Source: SIAJ01 sp036266155 | Lineage (GTDB): Bacteria > Planctomycetota > Planctomycetia > Gemmatales > Gemmataceae | Direction of reading: 5' to 3' | NCBI GenBank assembly: GCA_036266155.1 | Contig: DATANR010000342.1 | Span: 1-9,119, forward strand | Length of the DNA: 9,119 nt | The notes under the pieces: generated by a model | The model's database searches: none | What the model was told of the DNA's origin: nothing | What the model saw: the letters and a program-made list of their open reading frames with translations, nothing else | Shown: piece after piece, positions 1 to 6,201 of the stretch | Layout of the letters: the number at the start of each line of letters is the position of its first letter | Position numbering within the stretch: position 1 is the stretch's first letter | Translations under genes and position numbers: made by a program

Positions 1-22
1 ATAATGTTCACTGCGACATTAT
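1..22 (-). terminator. Small hairpin downstream of tpx, possible terminator
   Basis: Positions 1-7 (ATAATGT) and 16-22 (ACATTAT) are perfect inverted repeats with an 8-nt loop. They lie downstream of the tpx stop codon on the minus strand, beyond the REP-like hairpin at 26-49. The window ends here, so a T-tract cannot be checked. The stem is AT-rich and weak. A terminator role is inferred only from position. Confidence 0.3.
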
Positions 23-25
23 CGG

Positions 26-49
26 GCCGCTTACGCGGCTCCGCTCGCC
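26..49 (-). repeat. REP-like hairpin repeat, copy 1, just after tpx
   Basis: Read on the minus strand, 49-31 is GGCGAGCGGAGCCGCGTAA. The same 19 nt occur on the plus strand at 9101-9119. The element continues to 26 and its distal half is a hairpin: GCCGC, loop GTAA, GCGGC (39-26). It begins 7 nt after the tpx TAA. A non-coding GC-rich hairpin with an exact copy at the far end of the window, also right after a stop codon, fits a dispersed REP-like or intergenic repeat family. Its function (mRNA 3' end protection, termination or selfish spread) is unknown. Confidence 0.6.
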
Positions 50-56
50 AGGTGGA

Positions 57-578
57 TTAGGCCGCCGCCTTGAGCGCCGCCAGCGCCGTCGCGTAGTTCG
101 GCTCGTGCGTCACTTCGGCGACATACTCGGCGTGCGTTACCTTGCCGCCCTTGTCGACGACGAACACGGCCCGTGCCAGCAGCGGCACGGCCAGACCTTC
201 CAGCAGCACGCCAAAATTCTTGCCGAACGAGCCATCGTGCTGATCGGACAGCGTCTGCATCGTCTTGATTTCGGCCTCGCCGCAGAAGCGCTTTTGAGCG
301 AACGGCGTATCGAGGCTCACCGTGTAGGCAGCCACCTTGTCACCCAGTTCGGCAAGTCCCTTGTCGAACGTCTTCGTCTGCGTGCTGCACACGGGTGTGT
401 CGAGTGACGGTACGACGCTAAAGATCCGGGCCTTGGCCGGCGTGTCAGCGAGCGAGACGGTCGATCCCGCATCTTTGGCGACCTTGAAGTCCGGGGCCTT
501 GTCGCCCGCCTTCAGTTGCGGACCGACCAGGGTCATCGGGTTGCCCTTGAACGTGACGGCCGCGGTGCGTTTTTGCAT
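57..578 (-). CDS. tpx: Thiol peroxidase (Tpx, atypical 2-Cys peroxiredoxin)
   Basis: The predicted product is 173 residues, close to the usual ~165-170 of Tpx. Tpx reduces hydrogen peroxide and alkyl hydroperoxides, normally at the expense of thioredoxin. The peroxidatic site is visible as PSLDTPVC (P57, T61, C64), matching the peroxiredoxin PxxxTxxC motif. The resolving cysteine C99 sits in PFAQKRFCG, the hallmark of the Tpx subfamily, and the conserved active-site arginine is R136 in LARAVFV. There is no signal peptide, so it should be cytosolic. The reading frame extends upstream to a TTG at 644, but the ATG at 576-578 is preferred: it has GAGG 8 nt upstream and gives the normal N-terminus (MQKRTAAVTFKGNP). 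The LON-domain gene lies 66 nt upstream on the same strand, so co-transcription is possible. A weak TATACA (-10-like, 626-631) is present in the gap without a convincing -35 box. Confidence 0.96.
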   Translation of the reverse strand: MQKRTAAVTFKGNPMTLVGPQLKAGDKAPDFKVAKDAGSTVSLADTPAKARIFSVVPSLDTPVCSTQTKTFDKGLAELGDKVAAYTVSLDTPFAQKRFCGEAEIKTMQTLSDQHDGSFGKNFGVLLEGLAVPLLARAVFVVDKGGKVTHAEYVAEVTHEPNYATALAALKAAA

Positions 579-644
579 TGGTGTGTCCTCAAGTAGGTAG
601 AGAGTCGGGAGGTCGCCCCCGGTTCTGTATAGGAACGGAGGCAA

Positions 645-1343
645 TCAGTTGACGCTGAAGTCCGGAGGGAATCGTCTTCCGGACTCGGTCGCGCTCGAAT
701 TTCCAGCGCTACCACAGATGCCGCGAAAGGCTTCCATGAGCAGGCGGGCCCGTTCGGTGACGTCCAGCGCTTCCAGGAGGCCTTGCCTCGCGTCAGGCGG
801 CAATGGCAAGGCAAAGGCGAGGATGTCGCACACCTGTCCCAACGGCGACTCGCCCTTGAACAGTCCCGAAAGCTGCTCGCGGATCGGTCCCTCGGAGACG
901 CGTGGCAGGATCAAATCGGCAAGGCCCGCACGCAGGGCCATCAACTCGTCCACATCGTCCGTCATCCCGTCGCCGAGAACCTGAACACGCGCGATGCGGT
1001 AAAGCGTGTCCGTCAGTGGCTCCTCGAGAATGCGAACGCGGGCCAGGCCGCGAAGCACGAGCTTGTAGCGTCCATCCGACAGGAGCTGGTCAATGACTAT
1101 TCGGCCCAGACAGGCGACCGAGTAGATCGCCGGCGCGTGATCGTATTCACTCTCCCATCCTGGCCGCAGCAGGACCGGAGCAATCAGCCGGTCGCTCGCC
1201 AGCGCGTCGGCCGCCAGATCGCGGTAACGCTGCTCGAACAGATGCAGCGGCTGAACGACGTGCGGAAACAGCACCAGCCCGGGCAGCGGGAAGAGCCTCG
1301 CGAGCCCGTTGAATTCCTGTAAAGCCGCCCGATCTTCATTCAT
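645..1343 (-). CDS. LON peptidase substrate-binding (N-terminal) domain protein
   Basis: The product is 232 residues and consists almost entirely of a LON N-terminal substrate-binding domain (about residues 15-210). The signature RLFPLPGLVLFPHVVQPLHL (16-35) is followed by FEQRYRDL (36-43), and GRIV and GRYKLVLRG appear further on (80-99). The Lon AAA+ ATPase and protease domains are absent, and nothing in the flanks suggests a split full-length lon. Stand-alone proteins of this kind are common in bacteria. Their biochemical role is not settled, though the domain binds unfolded or substrate polypeptides in Lon itself. The start is the ATG at 1341-1343 with a weak GGAAG upstream; no better in-frame start is seen. 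It may head a two-gene unit with tpx, and a link between protein damage and peroxide stress would be inference only. Confidence 0.9.
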   Translation of the reverse strand: MNEDRAALQEFNGLARLFPLPGLVLFPHVVQPLHLFEQRYRDLAADALASDRLIAPVLLRPGWESEYDHAPAIYSVACLGRIVIDQLLSDGRYKLVLRGLARVRILEEPLTDTLYRIARVQVLGDGMTDDVDELMALRAGLADLILPRVSEGPIREQLSGLFKGESPLGQVCDILAFALPLPPDARQGLLEALDVTERARLLMEAFRGICGSAGNSSATESGRRFPPDFSVN

Positions 1344-1388
1344 CGGCTTCCAAGGTGGAGAGATGGACGACTCAGTTTTCTGTACGGG

Positions 1389-1448
1389 GTTGGAGTCCCG
1401 CCTTTAGGCGGTCTTCGGCCAGGCACCGGCTAAAGCCTGGACTCCAAC
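1389..1448. repeat. 60-bp inverted-repeat element, REP/MITE-like
   Basis: The outer arms GTTGGAGTCC (1389-1398) and GGACTCCAAC (1439-1448) are perfect 10-bp inverted repeats. Inside are two smaller hairpins: CCGCC-TTTA-GGCGG (1398-1411) and CCAGGC/GCCTGG (1419-1424 / 1435-1440). The two halves are also imperfect mirror images around their CTTTAG/CTAAAG cores. It occupies half of the 125-nt gap between the DUF309 stop and the LON-domain start. No ORF or T-tract is present. A dispersed REP- or MITE-like repeat is the best reading; no second copy exists in this window to prove it. Confidence 0.6.
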
Positions 1449-1468
1449 TGCACGCGGCAACGCGCTCA

Positions 1469-1873
1469 CTAGAACTCAGGCCACGTCGCGGGTTCCGGTT
1501 TCAGTGTAATCGTTGGCAAATGCTCCGATCGCAATTTAGCCCCAGGCGTGACCGGTTCCGGTAACAAATCGGCCAAAGCCCGCTCGATCGCCGCCCAGAA
1601 CTCCGTCGCGTTGAGACCGAGATGACATTCCGAGTAGCCCGACATGTAGCGGCCACCGGAATGAAACAAACGCCTGGCCCCGGCGGCATTGCCGTTACCC
1701 GCATGGTAGACGGCGACGGCGGCCTGAATCAAACCCTGGTAGAAGCGCCGATCCGGGCCGGCCGTGTCGTGCCACAGATCCTCCCACACTTCGTGAGCCT
1801 CGAAATAATCCCCCCGGTTGAAGTGGAGGATTCCGGTCAGATAGCGCGGGTCGTATTCCGTTGGCTCCGTCAT
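1469..1873 (-). CDS. DUF309 domain-containing protein
   Basis: The product is 134 residues of the DUF309 family, small all-helical proteins of unknown biochemical function. The signature is FNRGDYFEAHEVWEDLW (18-34), with the typical HEVWE (H27, E28, E31), followed by RRFYQGLIQAAVAVYHAGN (42-60) and the NAAGARRLF segment (62-70). There is no signal peptide or membrane segment, so it should be cytosolic. The reading frame runs further upstream, but the ATG at 1871-1873 is chosen because AGGA lies 7 nt before it and the family-like sequence starts soon after. The upstream part overlaps the divergent secretion-F-like gene and does not resemble the family. Only 29 nt separate the two divergent start codons, so its promoter must lie within the neighbouring coding sequence. 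Confidence 0.9.
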   Translation of the reverse strand: MTEPTEYDPRYLTGILHFNRGDYFEAHEVWEDLWHDTAGPDRRFYQGLIQAAVAVYHAGNGNAAGARRLFHSGGRYMSGYSECHLGLNATEFWAAIERALADLLPEPVTPGAKLRSEHLPTITLKPEPATWPEF

Positions 1874-1890
1874 GCCGGTATCCTGTCCGT

Positions 1891-1896
1891 AAGGGG
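1891..1896 (+). promoter_or_regulatory. Ribosome binding site deciding the GspF-like start
   Basis: AAGGGG ends 6 nt before the ATG at 1903 but directly abuts the in-frame ATG at 1897. Normal Shine-Dalgarno spacing therefore favours 1903 over 1897 and over the TTG at 1861. Confidence 0.6.
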
Positions 1897-1902
1897 ATGC
1901 GC

Positions 1903-2934
1903 ATGTTCGGCAGCCGTTACTCGTTCGACAGTCTCGCAACCTGGTGCCGCATGATCCGCCACGGACATGGGGCCGGGCTGACGTTGGTCCGCGTCTTCGA
2001 GACGCAAGCGAAGAACGGCCCCATGGCACTGCGTCCCGCCGCGAGTCGCATCGCTTTCAAGCTCGACCACGGTGAAGCGCTCGAAGACACCCTCAAGGCC
2101 GAGTCGCAATTCCTGCCCGAGATGTTCGTCTCGATGGCCATCGTCGGCGAACGGACCGGCCGCACGCCGGAGGTCTTCGGGCAACTCGAGGAATACTATC
2201 GGGTCCAGGCGCAAATGCGCCGGGAGTTTCGCTCGCAAGCGGCGTGGCCGATCTTTCAGTTCGTCGCGGCCGTGTTCGTGATTGCGTTCGTCATCTTCAT
2301 TTTCGGTTTCCTGGCGCCGAGCGACGCCACCGCGAACGGCCCCGTCGGCTTCGGGCTCTTGGGCGCCCCGGGAGCGATGCTGTTTCTGATCGGCGTCGGC
2401 TCCGTGGTTGGTGGCTCGATCCTGGCGTACCACCTGATGACGAAAACGGTCGCGAAACAAGCCGGCTTCGAGGCCTGGCTGCTCAAGGTGCCGGTCTTCG
2501 GCCCGTTCGTGCAAGCATCGGCCCTGAGCCGATTCTGCCTCGCTCTTCGACTGACACTCGACTCGTCACTTTCAATCGGCAAGGCGTTACGGATGAGCCT
2601 GAAGGCCACCGGCAACGCGGCCTTCATGGCCCAGGCGGATCGGATCGTCAAGCGCGTCAACAAGGGCGACGAGATTGGCGAGGCGATGGGCATTAACCCG
2701 ATATTTCCAGCGGAATTCCTAGCGACATTGAATGTCGGCGAAGTGAGCGGCCAAATCCCGGAAGTGATGGCTCGTCAGGCCGAGTTCTATCGCGAGGAGA
2801 CGGCTCGGCGGGCAAAGGTGGTAACGAAAGCGCTGGCCTGGGGCGTCTATGCGCTGGTTGGCATCTTCATTATCATCGCGATCTTCAAGATGGCAGGGAC
2901 GTACATTCAGGCCCTTGGTGCTGCGGGCTCGTAG
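1903..2934 (+). CDS. Type II secretion system F family (GspF/PilC-like) membrane protein
   Basis: The product is 343 residues with the duplicated T2SF domain of GspF/PilC proteins, the inner-membrane platform of type II secretion and type IV pilus machines. Domain one spans about 7-135 and domain two about 205-330. Each carries the matching motif: VGERTGRTPEVF (81-92) and NVGEVSGQIPEVM (277-289). Hydrophobic segments lie at about 116-137, 157-178 and 309-330, and LKVPVFGPF (194-202) is the usual linker into the second domain. At 343 residues it is shorter than the typical ~400, lacking roughly the first 60 N-terminal residues of GspF. No gspE ATPase, pilin or other secretion gene is present in the window, so its partners are unknown. 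The start at 1903 follows AAGGGG with 6-nt spacing. The gene ends in tandem stops TAG TAA (2932-2937). It is divergent from DUF309 and convergent with the DUF4139 gene. Confidence 0.9.
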   Translation: MFGSRYSFDSLATWCRMIRHGHGAGLTLVRVFETQAKNGPMALRPAASRIAFKLDHGEALEDTLKAESQFLPEMFVSMAIVGERTGRTPEVFGQLEEYYRVQAQMRREFRSQAAWPIFQFVAAVFVIAFVIFIFGFLAPSDATANGPVGFGLLGAPGAMLFLIGVGSVVGGSILAYHLMTKTVAKQAGFEAWLLKVPVFGPFVQASALSRFCLALRLTLDSSLSIGKALRMSLKATGNAAFMAQADRIVKRVNKGDEIGEAMGINPIFPAEFLATLNVGEVSGQIPEVMARQAEFYREETARRAKVVTKALAWGVYALVGIFIIIAIFKMAGTYIQALGAAGS

Positions 2935-2953
2935 TAAATGCCGGCGACTCTGC

Positions 2954-3038
2954 AAAAGACAAAAAAGATTGAGATTGAGATTGAGATTAGGATGAATGCC
3001 GAAATGCATTTATCCTAATCTCAATCTCAATCTCAATC
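2954..3038 (-). terminator. Long hairpin with T-tract, terminator for the DUF4139 gene
   Basis: Arms 2967-2993 and 3012-3038 are perfect 27-bp inverted repeats. Through a G-U pair (2994/3011) the stem extends by five more base pairs (2995-2999 with 3006-3010), leaving a 6-nt loop at 3000-3005. On the minus strand the stem is followed at once by TTTTTTGTCTTTT (2966-2954). The hairpin begins 34 nt after the DUF4139 stop codon. This is the layout of a Rho-independent terminator for minus-strand transcripts, although the stem is unusually long and not GC-rich. For the plus-strand gene there is no T-tract, so termination in that direction would depend on the stem alone. Confidence 0.7.
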
Positions 3039-3046
3039 CTAATCTT
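2967..3046. repeat. GATTGA hexamer repeat forming an inverted pair
   Basis: The left arm is three GATTGA units plus GATTAGGAT. The right arm is its reverse complement and continues with CTAATCTT (3039-3046), so it holds one more partial GATTAG unit than the left. Tandem hexamers arranged as a mirror pair suggest slippage or duplication of a simple repeat family rather than a gene-specific terminator that evolved alone. It lies entirely between the stop codons of two convergent genes. Confidence 0.75.
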
Positions 3047-3072
3047 CGCGTCTGGTCCCTGGATCACGGCTC

Positions 3073-6000
3073 TTATTCCACGTTCAATTTCTCAAGATAC
3101 CCTTCATACTCCTTCTTCAACTTGCGTTCCTCTGCCTCCTTGTCTTTCACTTCCCCTTGCAGCTTTTCCAGGCCCGTTTCGGCCGTGTCCAGCTTGCCGA
3201 GGTAGCGCTTGTACAACTCGCTGGTCGGCGGCAGCTTCTCCATGTTGATCCGCAGCCGGCTCTGCTCCTCGGACACATCCTTGACCTGGGCCCGCAAATC
3301 CTTCACCGTCGCGACGGTCTGTTCCAGGCCCGTCCGCATGGACACGGCTTTGCGAAGGGCTTCCTTGACGCCATCCTTGATCGCCGCGCTGGCGAGCAAG
3401 ACCTTGAGACGTTCGTCCGTCACCTCGGCGAGCGTCTCCTTCTTGGGAACAACGCGCTCCTCACCGACGGGCTGATGGACCAGAGTACCAGGGGCGGCCT
3501 TGACCGTGAATTGAACGCAGCGCGCGTGCCCTTCGACCGCCTTGGCCTCGCCCACGACGGCCCAGACTGGCCGCACTTGATGTTCCAGGATGAACGTGCG
3601 CTCGGGACCGCGATTGCGGATGTGATAGATCGCCGTCTCCACCTCGCGGGCCGACGTGTGCAGATCGCCCTTGACGAAGCGGCCACTCACGAGCGTTTCC
3701 GGATCGACCTTTCGTGTCTGCCAGACTTCAAAACCGAGTTCGGTGACAAAGCGTTGAGCCGGTCCATCGTCTTCGCCGGGCTTTGCAGTCGCGTAGCCGG
3801 CCAGCGTTTGAATTGGGAACGCTTCGGGCTTGGCCGACCGCAGTTCTTCGCTAACGACGTAGGACAGCGTCTGCCCCTTCTTCATATCGAGCTTGAACCG
3901 ATAACGGTTGGTCGACTTCTCGACCGGCTCGGCGTTGCCGATCAATTGCCGATCCGCGAGCACGTTGTGCTCGAGCCAAACGACGCGATCCTCGTCGGCC
4001 CGATTGCGGAAGAAGTAGGTCGTCGAACGGCGATCCTTGTGGGTCACCTGCAGCGTGGCTGGATTGACGATCTGCATGAGGAACGAGTCTTCCGGCGTCC
4101 GCTTGATTTCGGTCCACACGTCGAGGCCGAGCGAGGTGGCGAAGCCAGTCCAGTCGGCCTGCTTACTGACGGCGAACGGATCGATCCGCGGCAACTCTTC
4201 GCTGACTTCGTATTTCACCGTTTCGCCGGCCTTCACGTCCACGTCGAAGCGATACAGTTCCGTCGTCAACTCGCTCGGCTTCTCCGGCTTCACGAGCTTC
4301 CAACCAGCGCGAACCGGCTGTTCGATGACGACGCGGCGAGCTTCCGGCGAGCGGTTGACAATCACGTAAGTCCGGATGTGCCGGGTCTTGTATTGCACAT
4401 TCAGCTGACCGTTCTCCATGCGGGCCGTCATTTCGGGGCCGGGCTTCACGACGTCGAAAGGCTTGATCTCCACGCCGGTGTCGAGGGCGTAGCTCAAGTA
4501 GCGCTCTTCATCCGGCTGCAAGTCGAGCAAGCGGGCGTCGCCGCTGTAGGGCGTTTCGCCTTCGTACACGGTGACGGGGCCGCTCATCAGCGCTTGCTTG
4601 GTCCGGTTCTTCATCTTCAGCCCGTGCAGCGGCCGGGTGGCATGGACGCGCTCGTTGAAGATGCTGACCTTGGCGGCGTCGATTTCTTCATCGAGGATCG
4701 GCAGCATGACGGACTGCTGACGCGGCAGACTGACTTTCTGGTCAATCGTGAACCGGGCCGGCTGACCCAATTCGTCCGCGGCACGAGCCCGTTCGATGAG
4801 ATCGGGGTCGACGTTGGTCAAAGCGCTGCCCAGTTCCTGTGCCAGTTGCTGTTGCTTGCTTTTTTCATTCTTCTGCTGGTCGTTGTTCTTGCCATTGCGG
4901 GCCGCTTGCATCTGCTCGAAAGTTTGGCGGCCGTTGTTGTTGTCGAAGAACACGTTGTTCTGGTACTTGTTGAACGAGTCGATGTTGCCGAGGCGATTAC
5001 CGCCCTGATTGCCGAACTGCCCGCCGAGGTTGCCGAATTGGCCCATACCTGGGTTCTGTCCCTGCATCGGAGCGCCATTCGGATTGATCGTGTTGAAGTT
5101 GGCATTGATGCCGCCACCGCCGAAACCGGCGCCGCCCTGAAGGCCGAAGCCCGGAATGTTCAGGGCCGAGTTCGTGATCGGCCCACCATAGGTCGGCGGC
5201 CGCAACGACGCGAACAGGGCCGGCTCAACCGTCGGCCGCGGGATGAACAACGGCGGATACAGGTCCATTTGGAACGAGATCGGCCGGCTCGACACGAGCG
5301 TGAGCTTGATGTCGTTCCAGTCGTCGTCGCTCGTATTCTCAACATTCGCCCAAGCTTGCAGACGCCACTTGCCGTTCTCACCCTTCACGAGCCGATAGCT
5401 CGTCTTCCAGATCGGGTTCTCGACGACGTAGCCGACTTTGACTTCGCGCTTGCCTTCGCCCTTGAAGCCGAGATGAACCGTCTTCTTCAGGCTGTCGTGC
5501 CCGACGGCCACCACTTCCAGGGCCCGGCGGAATTCGTTCTCGATGGCCGGGTTCAGGAAGCGCACACGCTGCACGGCCGGAAGCGGCACGCTCCGCAGGC
5601 CCTCGACACACGAGATGGTCAGCAATTCCATTTCGGAAACGTTCGGCGCCGTCGGGCTGTGCGGCCGATGCGCCGTCTCCATGCCGACGATGGTGCCGGC
5701 CATCGTGCCGGGCAAACCATTGAGAGCCGGGCTGTTGGTTTGCAGCGTTAGCTCGACCTTTTGGCCGCGCATCTGGTTGAGGATTTGTCCGTACGACGGG
5801 TTACTGCTCAGGTCGATCGCAAAGCTCTTAAGCGTCTTCTCGATTGGCTCCTGACTGTCGTAGCGCAGCGGCACCGTCTGCCCCTTGGCGTCCGATACGA
5901 TCAGGCTCTTGATGAGATCGTTGATGTCGGCCGCGGAGAATTGCAGATCGACGCGGGCCTCACCCTCGACTTCGCCGGAGCGATGGAAATAGCCGACGCC

Positions 6001-6201
6001 GCTGTTAAAGAGCACGACCTGCGTGATCGGCAGTTTTTGCGCGGGCTTGAGGTTGCCGTTGTTCGCCTGAACCGGCACTTCATCCGGCGGCTGCTTGACA
6101 TCAACTCGATTCTCAGCCTGTACGGTCGAAGCCCGCCAGGCGACGATGCCGCCGACGGCAAGCGACGCCAGGAACAGCCCCGCGGCTACTTTCTTGAGCA
6201 T
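3073..6201 (-). CDS. Large secreted DUF4139-family protein with low-complexity insert and coiled coil
   Basis: The product is 1042 residues. A signal peptide is visible at 1-29 (KK, hydrophobic stretch, VQA then E30), so export to the periplasm or envelope is likely. Residues about 58-325 match the N-terminal and first DUF4139 part seen in planctomycete proteins: VVLFNSGVGYFHRSG (62-76), VENPIWKTSYRLV (260-272), WANVENTSDDDWNDIKLTL (284-302) and RPISFQMDLYPPLFIPRP (306-323). A Gly/Asn/Gln-rich insert follows at about 339-455, then the domain resumes with LPRQQSVMLPI (492-502) and LSYALDTGVEIKP (569-581). Three degenerate repeats follow at about 612-672, 729-789 and 859-918, then a charged C-terminal coiled coil (about 955-1040). 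Its function is unknown; mucoidy-inhibitor-like proteins share the DUF4139 domain but that does not establish a role. No catalytic motif was recognised. Start is the ATG at 6199-6201 with only a weak GAGA upstream. The gene ends just before the hairpin terminator and is probably monocistronic. Confidence 0.88.
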   Translation of the reverse strand: MLKKVAAGLFLASLAVGGIVAWRASTVQAENRVDVKQPPDEVPVQANNGNLKPAQKLPITQVVLFNSGVGYFHRSGEVEGEARVDLQFSAADINDLIKSLIVSDAKGQTVPLRYDSQEPIEKTLKSFAIDLSSNPSYGQILNQMRGQKVELTLQTNSPALNGLPGTMAGTIVGMETAHRPHSPTAPNVSEMELLTISCVEGLRSVPLPAVQRVRFLNPAIENEFRRALEVVAVGHDSLKKTVHLGFKGEGKREVKVGYVVENPIWKTSYRLVKGENGKWRLQAWANVENTSDDDWNDIKLTLVSSRPISFQMDLYPPLFIPRPTVEPALFASLRPPTYGGPITNSALNIPGFGLQGGAGFGGGGINANFNTINPNGAPMQGQNPGMGQFGNLGGQFGNQGGNRLGNIDSFNKYQNNVFFDNNNGRQTFEQMQAARNGKNNDQQKNEKSKQQQLAQELGSALTNVDPDLIERARAADELGQPARFTIDQKVSLPRQQSVMLPILDEEIDAAKVSIFNERVHATRPLHGLKMKNRTKQALMSGPVTVYEGETPYSGDARLLDLQPDEERYLSYALDTGVEIKPFDVVKPGPEMTARMENGQLNVQYKTRHIRTYVIVNRSPEARRVVIEQPVRAGWKLVKPEKPSELTTELYRFDVDVKAGETVKYEVSEELPRIDPFAVSKQADWTGFATSLGLDVWTEIKRTPEDSFLMQIVNPATLQVTHKDRRSTTYFFRNRADEDRVVWLEHNVLADRQLIGNAEPVEKSTNRYRFKLDMKKGQTLSYVVSEELRSAKPEAFPIQTLAGYATAKPGEDDGPAQRFVTELGFEVWQTRKVDPETLVSGRFVKGDLHTSAREVETAIYHIRNRGPERTFILEHQVRPVWAVVGEAKAVEGHARCVQFTVKAAPGTLVHQPVGEERVVPKKETLAEVTDERLKVLLASAAIKDGVKEALRKAVSMRTGLEQTVATVKDLRAQVKDVSEEQSRLRINMEKLPPTSELYKRYLGKLDTAETGLEKLQGEVKDKEAEERKLKKEYEGYLEKLNVE

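Noticed and set aside
579..644. N-terminal extension of tpx to the TTG at 644
   Set aside because: It would add 22 residues without family similarity, whereas the ATG at 578 has a well-spaced GAGG and gives the usual Tpx N-terminus.
783..1322. An open frame of 179 codons on the plus strand inside the LON-domain gene
   Set aside because: It is antisense to a gene with clear LON-domain motifs and has no recognisable sequence of its own.
645..1343. Fragment of a full-length lon protease gene
   Set aside because: The frame ends cleanly, and no Lon ATPase or protease sequence lies downstream. The size matches stand-alone LON-domain proteins.
1870..2514. An open frame of 214 codons on the minus strand overlapping the GspF-like gene
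   Set aside because: It is rich in Arg, His, Asp and Glu, with no domain signature, and is antisense to a gene with clear membrane segments and duplicated motifs.
3157..5751. An open frame of 864 codons on the plus strand, antisense to the DUF4139 gene
   Set aside because: The minus-strand frame has a signal peptide, recognisable domain motifs and internal repeats. The antisense frame shows no family motif and is the usual by-product of GC-rich codon choice.
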